In this document: piece after piece, positions 1 through 9,590 of the stretch | How positions within the stretch are numbered: position 1 is the first letter of the stretch | Layout: every line of letters begins with the position of its first letter | DNA from: Spongiihabitans sp963422685 | GTDB taxonomy: Bacteria > Pseudomonadota > Gammaproteobacteria > Arenicellales > Poriferihabitantaceae | Assembly: GCA_963422685.1 (NCBI GenBank) | Contig: OY730442.1 | Span: 2,542,001-2,606,000 of the forward strand | DNA length: 64,000 nt | Direction: 5' to 3' | Notes under the pieces: model-generated | Seen by the model: only the letters and a program-made list of their open reading frames with translations | What the model was told of the DNA's origin: nothing | The model's database searches: none | Translations under genes and position numbers: made by a program

Positions 1-938
1 GCGGCGAGGATGCAATCAGTTTCGCTTCGGGACTGGCGGCGTGTACGGCACCTTTTCATGGGCTAAACAAAGGTGATCACGTGGTGGTATCTGCGGTTAT
101 TTACTACGGTGTGCTCACTTGGTTAGTGGTTTTTGCAGAAGCGCGGGGGCTGGAATACAGCTTGTTCGAGCCGGGCAATCTGGATGATTTGTCGAATAAG
201 CTGATTGATGGAAAAACAAAACTGGTGTGGCTTGAAACGCCCGCCAATCCAACCTGGGTCGTGACCGACATCGCAGCGGTTTGCGAAATTGCCCATGCCC
301 GTGGGGTACTGGTAGCCGTGGATTCCACAGTGGCCACGCCGGTATTGACCCGACCCATCGAATTGGGCGCTGATTTTGTCTGCCATTCGGCCACCAAGTA
401 TTTAAATGGTCATTCAGACGTACTCGGTGGGATGTTGGTAACGGCCCATGCGGACAGTGATTTATGGCATCGTATCAGACAGCATCGGCTGTATGCCGGG
501 GCAATGCTGGGGTCATTTGAAGCCTACCTGTTAATCCGCGGTATCCGCACGTTATTCCTGCGGGTCGGGGCGCAGTGTGAAAATGCCATGGTGATTGCTG
601 GGTATTTACACCGGCACCCCAAGGTTGAACATGTTCATTATCCCGGCTTGCCGGGCGACCCGGGTCATGCAATTGCCACCAGGCAGATGACGGGCGGTTA
701 CGGCGGCATGTTGTCCATTCTGGTGCCGGGCGGACGAGCCGGGGCCATTGCCGTGGTCAATAATGCCAGCGTATTCAAAAAAGCCACGTCATTAGGGGGC
801 GTTGAAAGTTTGATTGAACACCGCAAGACCAGCGAATCCGGGGTCACCGACACCCCCGAAAACCTAATCAGAATCTCGGTCGGGATTGAAGCCGTGCAAG
901 ATCTTGTCGCTGACCTGGAGCAGATGCTTGATCGATGA
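1..938 (+). CDS. Cys/Met metabolism PLP-dependent enzyme (cystathionine gamma-synthase/lyase type), 5' end outside window
   Basis: C-terminal part of a fold-type I PLP enzyme of the cystathionine gamma-synthase/lyase family, which act on sulfur amino acids by gamma- or beta-elimination or replacement. The open frame runs from the window edge (frame 3), so the gene starts upstream. Seen: an SFASGLAA segment near the edge (family SSGMAA-type motif), VDSTVATP (the Asp that binds the PLP nitrogen) and the PLP-lysine motif SATKYLNGHSDVLGG with Lys codon near 396-398. The last 4 bases overlap the next gene (ATGA), suggesting translational coupling with the keto-acid cleavage enzyme. The exact substrate cannot be told from sequence; synthase, gamma-lyase and sulfhydrylase are all possible. 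Confidence 0.85.
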   Translation, partial: GEDAISFASGLAACTAPFHGLNKGDHVVVSAVIYYGVLTWLVVFAEARGLEYSLFEPGNLDDLSNKLIDGKTKLVWLETPANPTWVVTDIAAVCEIAHARGVLVAVDSTVATPVLTRPIELGADFVCHSATKYLNGHSDVLGGMLVTAHADSDLWHRIRQHRLYAGAMLGSFEAYLLIRGIRTLFLRVGAQCENAMVIAGYLHRHPKVEHVHYPGLPGDPGHAIATRQMTGGYGGMLSILVPGGRAGAIAVVNNASVFKKATSLGGVESLIEHRKTSESGVTDTPENLIRISVGIEAVQDLVADLEQMLDR

Positions 939-1810
939 CGAATGAAGTCATTCTGACCTGTGCGGTAACTGGCGGACATGCAAATTTTGCCAGACATCCC
1001 GATTATCCGATCACTCCCCGACAAATAGCGAATAACTGTATCGAAGCGGGCAAAGCCGGCGCCGCCATCGCCCACATTCATGTGCGCGACCCGGATACTG
1101 GCATGCGTTCGGGCGACCCGGCCCTGTTCCGCGAGGTGTATCAGCGCATCAAGGATTCGGGCAGCGATATTCTGATAAACCTTACCACCAGCGAAGGTGC
1201 GCGGTTTGTGCCCGGTTTGGAAAATGCCGGTACGGGCGGTGCGGGTACAACATTGCTGCAACCGCTCAAAAGATTAATCCATATTGAACAGTTGAAGCCG
1301 GATATATGTACGCTGGATGCAGGGACGTTTAATTTTGGTGAATTCATATTCGTAAACACCCCCCGGCACCTGCGCGTAATGGCCAGGCGTATTCAGGAAT
1401 TGGGGGTCAAGCCGGAGTTGGAAGTATTTGAACCGGGTCATATCATGTTCGCGCGCAAACTGATTGAGCAGGGATTGGTAAACCAGCCGCCGATGTTTCA
1501 GATTTGCCTGGGGATAGCCCATGCTGCACCAGCCACAACCGGGATTCTTGCGGTAATGAAAAACCTGTTACCCGAAAATGCCCGGTGGAGCGCGTTCGGC
1601 ATATCCCGTTGGGAATTCGATATTGTGGCTCAGGTGGTCAGCCAGAATGGCAATTGCCGGGTGGGCCTTGAGGACAACCTGTATTTGAATAAAGGTGAAT
1701 TTGCCACTAATGTGCAATTGGTAGAGCGAGCGGTGCGAATTATCCGGGAAGTGGGGCGGGAGCCCGCCACATCCGCCCAGGCCGCCCGAATGCTTGGAAT
1801 TAGGCATTAA
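935..1810 (+). CDS. beta-keto acid cleavage enzyme (BKACE, DUF849 family)
   Basis: 291 aa, full length for the family, whose members use Zn2+ to condense a beta-keto acid with acetyl-CoA, giving acetoacetate and a new CoA ester (3-keto-5-aminohexanoate or dehydrocarnitine cleavage are known examples). Seen: HIHVRD with metal ligands His47 and His49, the NLTTSEGAR stretch, and VGLEDN with Glu246, the usual third ligand. The start overlaps the stop of the upstream PLP enzyme by 4 nt, so the two are probably one operon. Substrate is unknown; neighbouring aldehyde dehydrogenase remains and the creatinase and Rieske genes 35-45 kb away make a carnitine- or betaine-like substrate possible, but this is inference. 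Confidence 0.88.
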   Translation: MTNEVILTCAVTGGHANFARHPDYPITPRQIANNCIEAGKAGAAIAHIHVRDPDTGMRSGDPALFREVYQRIKDSGSDILINLTTSEGARFVPGLENAGTGGAGTTLLQPLKRLIHIEQLKPDICTLDAGTFNFGEFIFVNTPRHLRVMARRIQELGVKPELEVFEPGHIMFARKLIEQGLVNQPPMFQICLGIAHAAPATTGILAVMKNLLPENARWSAFGISRWEFDIVAQVVSQNGNCRVGLEDNLYLNKGEFATNVQLVERAVRIIREVGREPATSAQAARMLGIRH

Positions 1811-2099
1811 CCTCGTTACAGGGAATAATTGAACCCTTGTTCAGGTCATAACCCGGGACATGGCGGCTGGCTTCGGTGGTTTTGGTTGGGATTGAGGCTG
1901 AATCAAGAGGAGTGTGCTGGTCCAAATCAACGACCGGCAACGCCGAATGGCGCCACCTCGGCGCCAGGTTGGTTTTCCGCCCAGCGGTTGTCGTTCGCTT
2001 TTGCTTCGTGTCGCAGGATGCGGGCAGACACGCGGTCTGCCCCTACAGAGCACCACCACACGTGGAGACGAACCCATGAGTTCGCCCTGTCCAGCATAT
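1811..2099. other. non-coding spacer
   Basis: No gene recognised. Short open frames exist on both strands but their products look like nothing known and have biased, low-complexity composition. It contains the 21-bp inverted repeat at 2022-2042 and lies beyond the 3' end of the aldehyde dehydrogenase remnant. Confidence 0.6.
2022..2042. repeat. short inverted repeat (REP-like hairpin)
   Basis: GGGCAGAC and GTCTGCCC form a perfect 8-bp stem around ACGCG. It has no T-run, so it is not a simple terminator. It resembles dispersed REP/intergenic hairpins of proteobacteria, but no second copy was seen in this window. Confidence 0.5.
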
Positions 2100-2500
2100 T
2101 TGCTTCTCCCAAACCGTTGTTGCGCAGGAAATGCGCTTTGGGGCGAGGTAGTCGTGCAAGGAACCATCACAACCGACACTGGATGGTTTGATGCCGCCGT
2201 GGGGCAGATTGATGGCATATTTCACGCCGTTGACCTGTACTTCGCCGAAGCGCAACTGGGCGGCGCAGTGCTGGGCTTTTTGTCGTTTTCTGGTAAAGAC
2301 ATAGGCCGTCAATCCGGTATTTCTATCGTTCGCAGCCTGCAATACGGTGTCTCGTCGGCAAACTCCATGAGACGGATAATCGGGCCAAACACTTCTTACT
2401 GATAAATCTGCATTGTGGCGTCTACTTTGTCGGGCACTGCCAGTACAGAGAAATGTCCGACTTCCAGTTCGACCGGACGCTGCCGACCTTCGCACATGGG
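2100..2500 (-). pseudogene. aldehyde dehydrogenase remnant (C-terminal part)
   Basis: On the minus strand the translation gives VDATMQIYQ, an in-frame TAA, then EVFGPIIRLMEFADE, and after a +1 shift ANDRNTGLTAYVFTR, FGEVQVNGVKYAINLPHGG and DYLAPKRIS. These are the C-terminal signatures of NAD-dependent aldehyde dehydrogenases of the betaine-/aminobutyraldehyde type: EVFGP, NGLTAYVF, NLPHGG. The stop codon and frameshift show it is dead, and the catalytic Cys/Glu region is not recognisable upstream. It lies opposite to, and downstream of, the keto-acid cleavage gene. A live copy would have oxidised an amino-aldehyde. Confidence 0.82.
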
Positions 2501-2904
2501 ATTTACCGTAACATTATGATGTTTAAAGAAAAAAATGTTTGGATAAGATAAATATGTTTGATTGCGGAAAATGTTCGTGTCCTGCTGCGTACTGGTCTGG
2601 TCCAAAGAACTGGTTCGGCAAAGCGGTAATATGCACAAGCCCCGTTTCCGTAAAACTGCCCGCCAATGGAGGCCTGATTTGGTGCGCATCCATCCGGGGT
2701 CATCCGAAATAGGATTCTGCGACGCTTGCTGGAAAGGTGATTTGACCGAAGGTATTGAATCCGCATATCCGTTGCTGATAAATTGAACCGCAGTGGCTGG
2801 TCCGGCGGGACTGGGATGCGTTGCTTCATTTTGATGCAAGCCGATTAAGAATAATTCCGGGTAGCCAAAATTTGCGAAGCAAAAACCAAACCAAAAATAA
2901 AGCC
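2501..2904. other. non-coding region upstream of cas1
   Basis: No intact gene. Minus-strand open frames may be further decayed aldehyde dehydrogenase sequence but no motif could be read. The promoter of the cas operon should lie here; no convincing -35/-10 pair was picked out. Confidence 0.5.
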
Positions 2905-3879
2905 ATGGAACAGCTAAGCGATCTGAAAGCCATACTGCATTCCAAACGGTCCAACATTTACTATCTGGAGAAATGCCGGGTGATGCAAAAAGACGGTCGG
3001 GTGTTGTACCTCACCGAAGCCAGGGATGAAAATCAGTACTGGAACATCCCCATTGCCAATACCACTTGCCTGCTGCTGGGTACCGGCACATCCATCACCC
3101 AGGCCGCTATGCGGATGCTGGCGTCGGCCGGTGTGCTGGTGGGCTTTTGCGGCGGCGGTGGTACGCCGCTGTTGATGGCCAATGAGGTCGAATGGCTGTC
3201 ACCACAGAGCGAATACCGGCCCACCGAATATTTGCAGGGCTGGATGTCATTCTGGTTTGATCATGCCAAACGGTTGGCCACCGCCAAAGCACTGCAAAAC
3301 GCGCGGCTCGATTATCTTCGCCGCGTCTGGGCAAAAGACCGGGATTTACAGGCACAAGGGTTTCGCGCCGACGATGCTGAATTGGTCAGCATGTGCGCCA
3401 ATGCCACCGCCAAAACCAGCGCCGCACCCAGTGTTACCCGACTGCTGCAAGCCGAGGCACAACTCACCAAACAACTCTACAAACTCGCCGCGAACAGAAC
3501 TGGGCACGGCAGATTCACCCGCCAGCACGAAGCCGAAGACCAGGCCAACGCCTTTTTGAATCACGGCAACTACCTGGCCTATGGCCTGGCCGCTACCACG
3601 CTTTGGGTATTAGGCATACCCCACGGCTTCGCCGTCATGCACGGCAAAACCCGGCGCGGCGCACTGGTGTTTGATGTGGCCGATTTGATTAAAGATGCGC
3701 TTGTCCTGCCATGGGCATTCATTTGCGCAGAAGAAAACGCCACAGAGCAGGAATTCAGACAGCAATGCCTGCAAGCCTTTACCGATCATAAGTCGCTGGA
3801 TTTCATGTTTGAACAAGTGAAAACGGCTGCGCTTAAAAGTGACTGGCAGCTAGAAAATGGAGAGCAAACCACGCCATGA
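2905..3879 (+). CDS. cas1: Cas1, type I-F integrase
   Basis: 324 aa, the usual size for I-F Cas1. It forms the integrase that, with the Cas2 part of Cas2-3, inserts new spacers next to the leader. Seen: the N-terminal beta domain, the glycine-rich GFCGGGGTPL segment, and a C-terminal helical domain with candidate metal ligands Glu209 (HEAEDQAN), His246 (VMHGK) and Asp257/Asp260 (FDVADL). The frame is open to 2821, but the ATG at 2905 (MEQLSDLK) matches the family N-terminus and was chosen. The stop overlaps the cas3 start (ATGA), so the adaptation genes are translationally coupled. Confidence 0.97.
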   Translation: MEQLSDLKAILHSKRSNIYYLEKCRVMQKDGRVLYLTEARDENQYWNIPIANTTCLLLGTGTSITQAAMRMLASAGVLVGFCGGGGTPLLMANEVEWLSPQSEYRPTEYLQGWMSFWFDHAKRLATAKALQNARLDYLRRVWAKDRDLQAQGFRADDAELVSMCANATAKTSAAPSVTRLLQAEAQLTKQLYKLAANRTGHGRFTRQHEAEDQANAFLNHGNYLAYGLAATTLWVLGIPHGFAVMHGKTRRGALVFDVADLIKDALVLPWAFICAEENATEQEFRQQCLQAFTDHKSLDFMFEQVKTAALKSDWQLENGEQTTP

Positions 3880-6800
3880 TGATAACTTTTATATCGCAGT
3901 GCGAAAAGAAAGCCCTCAAGCGCAGTCGCCGTGTGCTGGATGCCTTTGCCGACCGTATTGGCGACAATACCTGGCAAACGGTGATTACCCGGGAAGGACT
4001 GCTGGTGGTTAAAAAACTGCTGCGTAAAACGGCCAGTAAGAATACGGCGGTGAGTTGCCACTGGATTCGCAGTCGGTCGAGGACAGAACTGGTTTGGGTG
4101 GTGGGGAATCGTAGAAAATTTAACGGGCAGGGTATGGTGCCAGTGAACAGTACCAAACGCGACCTGATTAATTCACACATTGAAAATGATTGGACATACC
4201 TGCCGTTAATCAAGGCTTTAGTTGCACTTGCAGCGTTATTACATGACTGGGGGAAGGCCAGCCAGTTATTTCAAAAAAAATTAGACCCGGCGAATAAGAT
4301 CAGATTTAAAGGTGACCCTGTTCGCCATGAATGGATCTCCTGTTTGCTGCTGGACGCATTAATCCAAACAAATCGGGATGCTACCGAACCAAATGATCGC
4401 GCCTGGTTAGGAGCTTTAATTCGGGGTAATATTGACGAAGCCCGTATTAAAGCGACTGCCATAAAACAAAATATCAAACCACTTGCCAATTTACCGCCGA
4501 TTGCAAAATTACTTGCATGGCTGATTGTGTCCCATCATCGCCTGCCGTTAAACCATAGCATTGATATGAGAGCAGAAAAGGCACTAAACATAGATGATAT
4601 TTTGGGCCGCCTGACCCAGCAATGGGGCTATGAAAATAAATATGATGAAGGGGAATATCAGGCGAGAGTGCAACAATGTTTTAACTTTCCCAAAGGGATA
4701 ATCAGCGAATCAAAACCGTGGCTAAAACAAATTAAAAAATGGGCGCAACGTTTACTTGATTCCGAAAAACAGGCACTTCAGGTATTAAGCGACGGCAGTT
4801 ATCGGCTGGTTCTTACGCTTACACGTCTGTGTTTAATGCTGGGTGACCACTATTATTCGTCGCAAGGCGCTGACAAGAAATGGCAAAATCACACCGGCCT
4901 GTTTGCCAATACCGACCGTACCACAAAGGCTCTAAAACAAAAACTGGATGAACATCTGGTTGGTGTGGCAAAACACGGGCTTAATACCGCTCACTTACTG
5001 CCATCATTCGAACGTGAACTACCCTTGGCCCAGGATATCGCAGCACTCAAAAAACCAGGCTCTGCCAGCTTTCGCTGGCAAGACAAAGCGGCCGAAAAAA
5101 TCAAACAATGGCGAACCAGCAACCGGCAAAAACAAGGCTTCTTTGCCGTTAATATGGCCAGTACCGGCTGCGGAAAAACCTTTGCCAATGCCAGGGTTAT
5201 GCGGGCTTTATCCAATGATGATAAGAGTTTACGTTTTGTCCTCGCGCTTGGTTTACGTGCCCTGACCTTACAAACCGGTGATGAATATCGCGAACGCGCA
5301 GGATTGGGCAACAGTGAATTGGCGGTGTTAATTGGTTCACGAGCGGTAATGGAGCTGCATCAACAAGCCAAAGCAGATGAACAGACAGGAAGCCTTGAAA
5401 ATAGTGGTTCAATATCCGAAGAAACCCTGCTTGATGAAGATATTGATTACGATTGCGCTATACCAGAAGAAGGCATGGCAACGGTATTAACCTGTGAGCG
5501 TGACAAGAAATTTCTCTACGCACCTGTCCTTGCCTGCACTATTGACCATCTGATGGCCGCCACTGAAACAAGGCGTGGCGGACGCTATATATTACCCACG
5601 ATGCGTTTAATGTCGTCGGATGTCGTCATTGATGAAATCGATGATTTTACCGGTTGTGACCTGATTGCCATTGGTCGCCTAATTCATTTGGCTGGCATGT
5701 TGGGTCGAAAGGTTGTGATCTCGTCGGCCACAATTCCGCCAGATTTAGCCGAGGGGTATTTTAAAGCCTACCGTGATGGTTGGCAGCTTTATTGTAAAAC
5801 GCGCAATGCGAATATAACTATTGGCTGTGCATGGATAGATGAATTTACTACGCAGGTGACAAGCAATGGTGAGCGCGAGTTAAGTAAGGCAATACCCGCA
5901 TATCGAGAGCAACATAAGCAGTTTATTGAAAAACGTGTATCCAAATTATTAAGACAACCGGTTAGACGCAAGGCCGATATTAGTTCATGTGAAACCATAT
6001 TCAGCGACTATCCACACAGCCATAATGACGAGGATCTTATCGAAAACAAGCAACAAGCTTATTTTAAAATCATCGCTGACAGCGCGTTTAACAAGCATCA
6101 GCACCATCATTGCCTGGATGAACAAAGTCAAACAAACGTCTCGTTTGGTGTGGTACGTATGGCCAACATATCTCCCTGTATTGCATTGACTAAATACCTG
6201 TTAACTATGCAATGCCCCGCAGATACGCAAATTCGGGTCATGGCCTATCACAGTCAGCAAGTACTGTTAATGCGTCATGAACAGGAACAGCATTTAGATC
6301 AGGTATTAAAGCGTAAAGAGGCCGAAGGTGATCCTCCGCAAGCATTTTCTAACATGGTTATTCGTAAACACTTAAACCATATTAGTCACACCGAACCGCA
6401 GGTTAACGATGTACTGTTTATCCTGGTTGCAACACCTGTCGAAGAAGTAGGGCGTGACCACGATTTTGATTGGGCGATAGTAGAGCCATCATCCTACCGC
6501 TCAATTATTCAATTAGCAGGAAGAGTGCGCCGACATCGTAGCAGCGGAACTGAACAACCCAATATAAGTTTGTTGCAATACAATTGGAAAGGTATACGCT
6601 ATAAGCACTGTGAAAATGCCAAGGTGTTTAACCAACCCGGCTTTGAAGAGGAAAGAGTACTCGACAGTCATAATTTACATGACCTGGTGGATGTTGCCGC
6701 CCTGGCCAGGCGCCTGGATGCGACACCCCGAATAAAAAAACCAGATCGCTTGAGACCTCATCAGCGATTAGTCGACTTGGAGCATGATATTACCGGTTCA

Positions 6801-7226
6801 TTGTTAGCTACTTACAAGACGTCCCAAACAGGCCCTGCGGATATGCAGGGGTATTTGCGCGAGGCATGGTTTTTAACGGCACTGCCACAAAAACTGACGC
6901 CGTTTAGAAAGGGGAAATCCGGTTTGAAAATATTTTTGGTGTTCGATGAAGATAAAGAGATCTGTTCCTTTTGTGAAAAAAACGAACGGGGTCACCCCAT
7001 TCCACGAGAAATACCGTTAAGCATAAATCGGGTTGAATTAGGCCCAGAGGCAATGAGCCGTTTATGGTTAGAGCGACACTTTGAAACCACAATAGAGGAT
7101 TTAGCCCGCCAACAAGAGTTAAATTTGAGGTATATTTCACTTCGTTATGGGGAATTAAATTTTCTATATAACGAAAAAACCAAATATGAATATAACGACC
7201 AGCTTGGTTTGGCAAGAAGAAAATGA
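3876..7226 (+). CDS. cas3: Cas2-Cas3 fusion nuclease-helicase, type I-F
   Basis: 1116 aa. The N-terminal ~95 residues are a Cas2-like domain fused to Cas3, the hallmark of type I-F. Then an HD nuclease (LLHDWGKAS, His123-Asp124), a superfamily 2 helicase with Walker A STGCGKT (429-435), motif II DEID (586-589) and motif VI QLAGRVRRHR, and a C-terminal domain. Cas3 is recruited by the target-bound Csy complex, unwinds and cuts the DNA; the Cas2 part joins Cas1 in spacer acquisition. All key motifs are intact. It overlaps cas1 by 4 nt and is followed by a 130-nt gap before csy1. Confidence 0.97.
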   Translation: MMITFISQCEKKALKRSRRVLDAFADRIGDNTWQTVITREGLLVVKKLLRKTASKNTAVSCHWIRSRSRTELVWVVGNRRKFNGQGMVPVNSTKRDLINSHIENDWTYLPLIKALVALAALLHDWGKASQLFQKKLDPANKIRFKGDPVRHEWISCLLLDALIQTNRDATEPNDRAWLGALIRGNIDEARIKATAIKQNIKPLANLPPIAKLLAWLIVSHHRLPLNHSIDMRAEKALNIDDILGRLTQQWGYENKYDEGEYQARVQQCFNFPKGIISESKPWLKQIKKWAQRLLDSEKQALQVLSDGSYRLVLTLTRLCLMLGDHYYSSQGADKKWQNHTGLFANTDRTTKALKQKLDEHLVGVAKHGLNTAHLLPSFERELPLAQDIAALKKPGSASFRWQDKAAEKIKQWRTSNRQKQGFFAVNMASTGCGKTFANARVMRALSNDDKSLRFVLALGLRALTLQTGDEYRERAGLGNSELAVLIGSRAVMELHQQAKADEQTGSLENSGSISEETLLDEDIDYDCAIPEEGMATVLTCERDKKFLYAPVLACTIDHLMAATETRRGGRYILPTMRLMSSDVVIDEIDDFTGCDLIAIGRLIHLAGMLGRKVVISSATIPPDLAEGYFKAYRDGWQLYCKTRNANITIGCAWIDEFTTQVTSNGERELSKAIPAYREQHKQFIEKRVSKLLRQPVRRKADISSCETIFSDYPHSHNDEDLIENKQQAYFKIIADSAFNKHQHHHCLDEQSQTNVSFGVVRMANISPCIALTKYLLTMQCPADTQIRVMAYHSQQVLLMRHEQEQHLDQVLKRKEAEGDPPQAFSNMVIRKHLNHISHTEPQVNDVLFILVATPVEEVGRDHDFDWAIVEPSSYRSIIQLAGRVRRHRSSGTEQPNISLLQYNWKGIRYKHCENAKVFNQPGFEEERVLDSHNLHDLVDVAALARRLDATPRIKKPDRLRPHQRLVDLEHDITGSLLATYKTSQTGPADMQGYLREAWFLTALPQKLTPFRKGKSGLKIFLVFDEDKEICSFCEKNERGHPIPREIPLSINRVELGPEAMSRLWLERHFETTIEDLARQQELNLRYISLRYGELNFLYNEKTKYEYNDQLGLARRK

Positions 7227-7356
7227 ACGCTCCGCCAACCATGAAGTATGGAAAATCGCTGAAGCCCGTGGATGCCATGTTTGGTATTCATAGCAGTCAA
7301 AGATGTGGGCTGATTCTGTGTAGCAGAACGGCCTCATATTAACAACAGGAGAGCAT

Positions 7357-8610
7357 ATGACAGATCCGGCAATTAATGAGTTTTTTCAGCGCCGAAAAGA
7401 GGCGTGGCTGAAAGAAAACACCAAGAAAATGACTGAACATGAAAAGAAGATGAAAGAAACTGAATGTAAGGAAAAGTTCTCGTTAGAGCAATGGTTGCCA
7501 GATGCGGCAAAGCGGGCAGGGCAGATGTCTATAGCCACTCATCCCTGCACTTTTAGTCACCCCAGCGCGCGCAAAAATAAAAATGGTTATGTGACAGCCA
7601 TACTTGCTAATAGTAAAGGTAGCCATGATGGATTTTTACGCAGCGGTAATGTAACCGTTGAAGCTGACGCGCTTGGCAACGCCGCAGTATTAGACGTGTA
7701 TGAGTTTTTGACCCTTTTAATGGAGGACAACAGGCGCTTATTAACGCATATTGAAAAAGACAGTGATCTTGCGGTGCAGCTATTAGAGATTAAAGCCCAG
7801 TCATATCAGGCCTTGAAAACAGGGTTTTTAGCCATGAAAAAAACTGATAGTGATAATGTGACCAGTTCAAAAATAAAACAGGTCTATTTTCCTGTTGATG
7901 ACGACTATCACCAACTTTCGCTGCTAACCGCCTCCAGCGTAGTATTCGAGCTAAAAAAGCGTGTCAATAACATACGCTTTTCTGAAGAGGTAAAAGAAGC
8001 TCGCGCACGCGAGAAGAGCAACGAGATGTATCCTGATGGTTATCGAGAACTGTATAACATAACAGTTATAGGATATGGCGGTACCAAGCCACAAAATATC
8101 AGTGTGCTGAATAACCGGAACGGCGGCAAAGCATATTTGCTGCCAAGCGCCCCTCCATCATTAAAAACGCGCGATATCCATTTTCCAGGTGTTGATTTTT
8201 TTAGTCAGTCTCTCAACTATTTTCAATGCAAAGACTTATTTTACGCCTTGCACAAATTGTTCCTGAGATATGAAAATAATTGGCGTATTCGCGCAGAGCG
8301 CGATGAGTATTATCAGGCCATCATTGATCGTATTATCGAAAAAATGTGGTCAATAAGGAGTGTCGCCCAAGAGCAGTTCAATCCAGACAGCAGCCGGCTG
8401 AATAAAACTCAAAAGATATGGCTATGCGCTGAAAATGCGGAAAAGCGTGAGCAAGAAGATGGTTGGCTTGATGAACTGATTAAAGATATTACAAGTTTTA
8501 TTTTTAATGGCTACGAAAAAATACTTGGTAAAAAGGCCGTTATGTTCTCAGACACTGAATTCAAACACATTCATGCACAGGTAGTTAAAAACAAGGAGGC
8601 ATTGCGATGA
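7357..8610 (+). CDS. csy1: Csy1 / Cas8f, large subunit of the I-F Cascade
   Basis: 417 aa. Cas8f sits at the 5' end of the crRNA and reads the PAM with Cas5f. Seen: the family motifs GFLRSGNV (about residue 89) and GGTKPQNISVLN (about 240), characteristic of Csy1; the N-terminus is charged and helical. The start follows a clear Shine-Dalgarno (AGGAGAGCAT then ATG). The stop region overlaps csy2 by 4 nt. The gap from cas3 could allow a separate promoter for the interference genes. Confidence 0.96.
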   Translation: MTDPAINEFFQRRKEAWLKENTKKMTEHEKKMKETECKEKFSLEQWLPDAAKRAGQMSIATHPCTFSHPSARKNKNGYVTAILANSKGSHDGFLRSGNVTVEADALGNAAVLDVYEFLTLLMEDNRRLLTHIEKDSDLAVQLLEIKAQSYQALKTGFLAMKKTDSDNVTSSKIKQVYFPVDDDYHQLSLLTASSVVFELKKRVNNIRFSEEVKEARAREKSNEMYPDGYRELYNITVIGYGGTKPQNISVLNNRNGGKAYLLPSAPPSLKTRDIHFPGVDFFSQSLNYFQCKDLFYALHKLFLRYENNWRIRAERDEYYQAIIDRIIEKMWSIRSVAQEQFNPDSSRLNKTQKIWLCAENAEKREQEDGWLDELIKDITSFIFNGYEKILGKKAVMFSDTEFKHIHAQVVKNKEALR

Positions 8611-9557
8611 GTAATCAGTATAAAAAAATGCTGGTTTTACCCCATATACGCATTCATAATGCCAACGCTCTGTCCAGCCCATTCACCATAGGCTTTCCGG
8701 CAATGACCTCGTGGCTTGGTGCTACGCATGCCTTACAGCGCAAACTCAATGAACAAGGTATTGCAGTTGGGTTCTCAGCCACGGGTGTGGTTAGCCACCA
8801 AATGGATTTACAGACGTATCGCGGCGAAAATGATTTCGTATCCTATATTGCAGGTACTGGAAACCCCTTGGATAAAAACTGTTCACGTTCTTCATTTATT
8901 GTAGAAGCGCGTTGTCATCTTGATATTTCATTACTGGTTGAATTGGTGGGTATAAACCAGGAGCAGGAAAACATGCTGAAAGATCAGATTACGCATTTGC
9001 TCAATACCAGGATAAAAATAGCAGGCGGCGATATTCAAACTTTTAATATTCCTGAAATTTTAGTGGTAAAAGAGGGTGATGAAACAGACTTGCGCAAGAT
9101 GATGCGTAAATTGACGCCGGGTTATGTATTAATTGAGCGCCGCGACTTAATGATAGAAGCGATGGAGCAGGGGCAAGACGCTCTGGAGGCGCTGATAGAT
9201 TACCTAGCTATACATCATAGCTGTGAACAAAACGATAAGGGTGAGGTAACATGGAGCCGCGCCCGTAAGGCCCGAAAAGACAAGCCTTCCGGCTGGATAG
9301 TGCCTATTGCCACTGGTTTTCATGGCATTAGCGAATTGGGTAAAGCTAAAAATCAGCGTGACCCTGAAATACACCATCGCTTTGCTGAGAGCCTGGTGAC
9401 CCTGGGAGAATTTAAAATGCCGCATCGTTTTAACACTGTGGATTCGTTGTTATGGCACTGTTACACAGATAAAGAAAACTATTTATATCAATGCCGGCAA
9501 GTGGAAAGCAACCAATTTCATCACGTCGCAGAAACCATAGAAGAAGAATTCAGTTAA
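8607..9557 (+). CDS. csy2: Csy2 / Cas5f
   Basis: 316 aa, a RAMP-fold protein that binds the 5' handle of the crRNA with Cas8f. The N-terminal signature LVLPHIRIHNANALSS and the following FTIGFPAMTSWLGA are typical of Csy2. ATGA overlap with csy1 and 33 nt before csy3. No truncation seen. Confidence 0.96.
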   Translation: MSNQYKKMLVLPHIRIHNANALSSPFTIGFPAMTSWLGATHALQRKLNEQGIAVGFSATGVVSHQMDLQTYRGENDFVSYIAGTGNPLDKNCSRSSFIVEARCHLDISLLVELVGINQEQENMLKDQITHLLNTRIKIAGGDIQTFNIPEILVVKEGDETDLRKMMRKLTPGYVLIERRDLMIEAMEQGQDALEALIDYLAIHHSCEQNDKGEVTWSRARKARKDKPSGWIVPIATGFHGISELGKAKNQRDPEIHHRFAESLVTLGEFKMPHRFNTVDSLLWHCYTDKENYLYQCRQVESNQFHHVAETIEEEFS

Positions 9558-9590
9558 CTATTTATCCATTCATACCAAAGGAGAAGCGCC

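Noticed and set aside
1829..2402. Several 60-160 aa ORFs on both strands after the keto-acid cleavage gene
   Set aside because: They overlap each other and the aldehyde dehydrogenase remnant, lack ribosome binding sites and show no family features.
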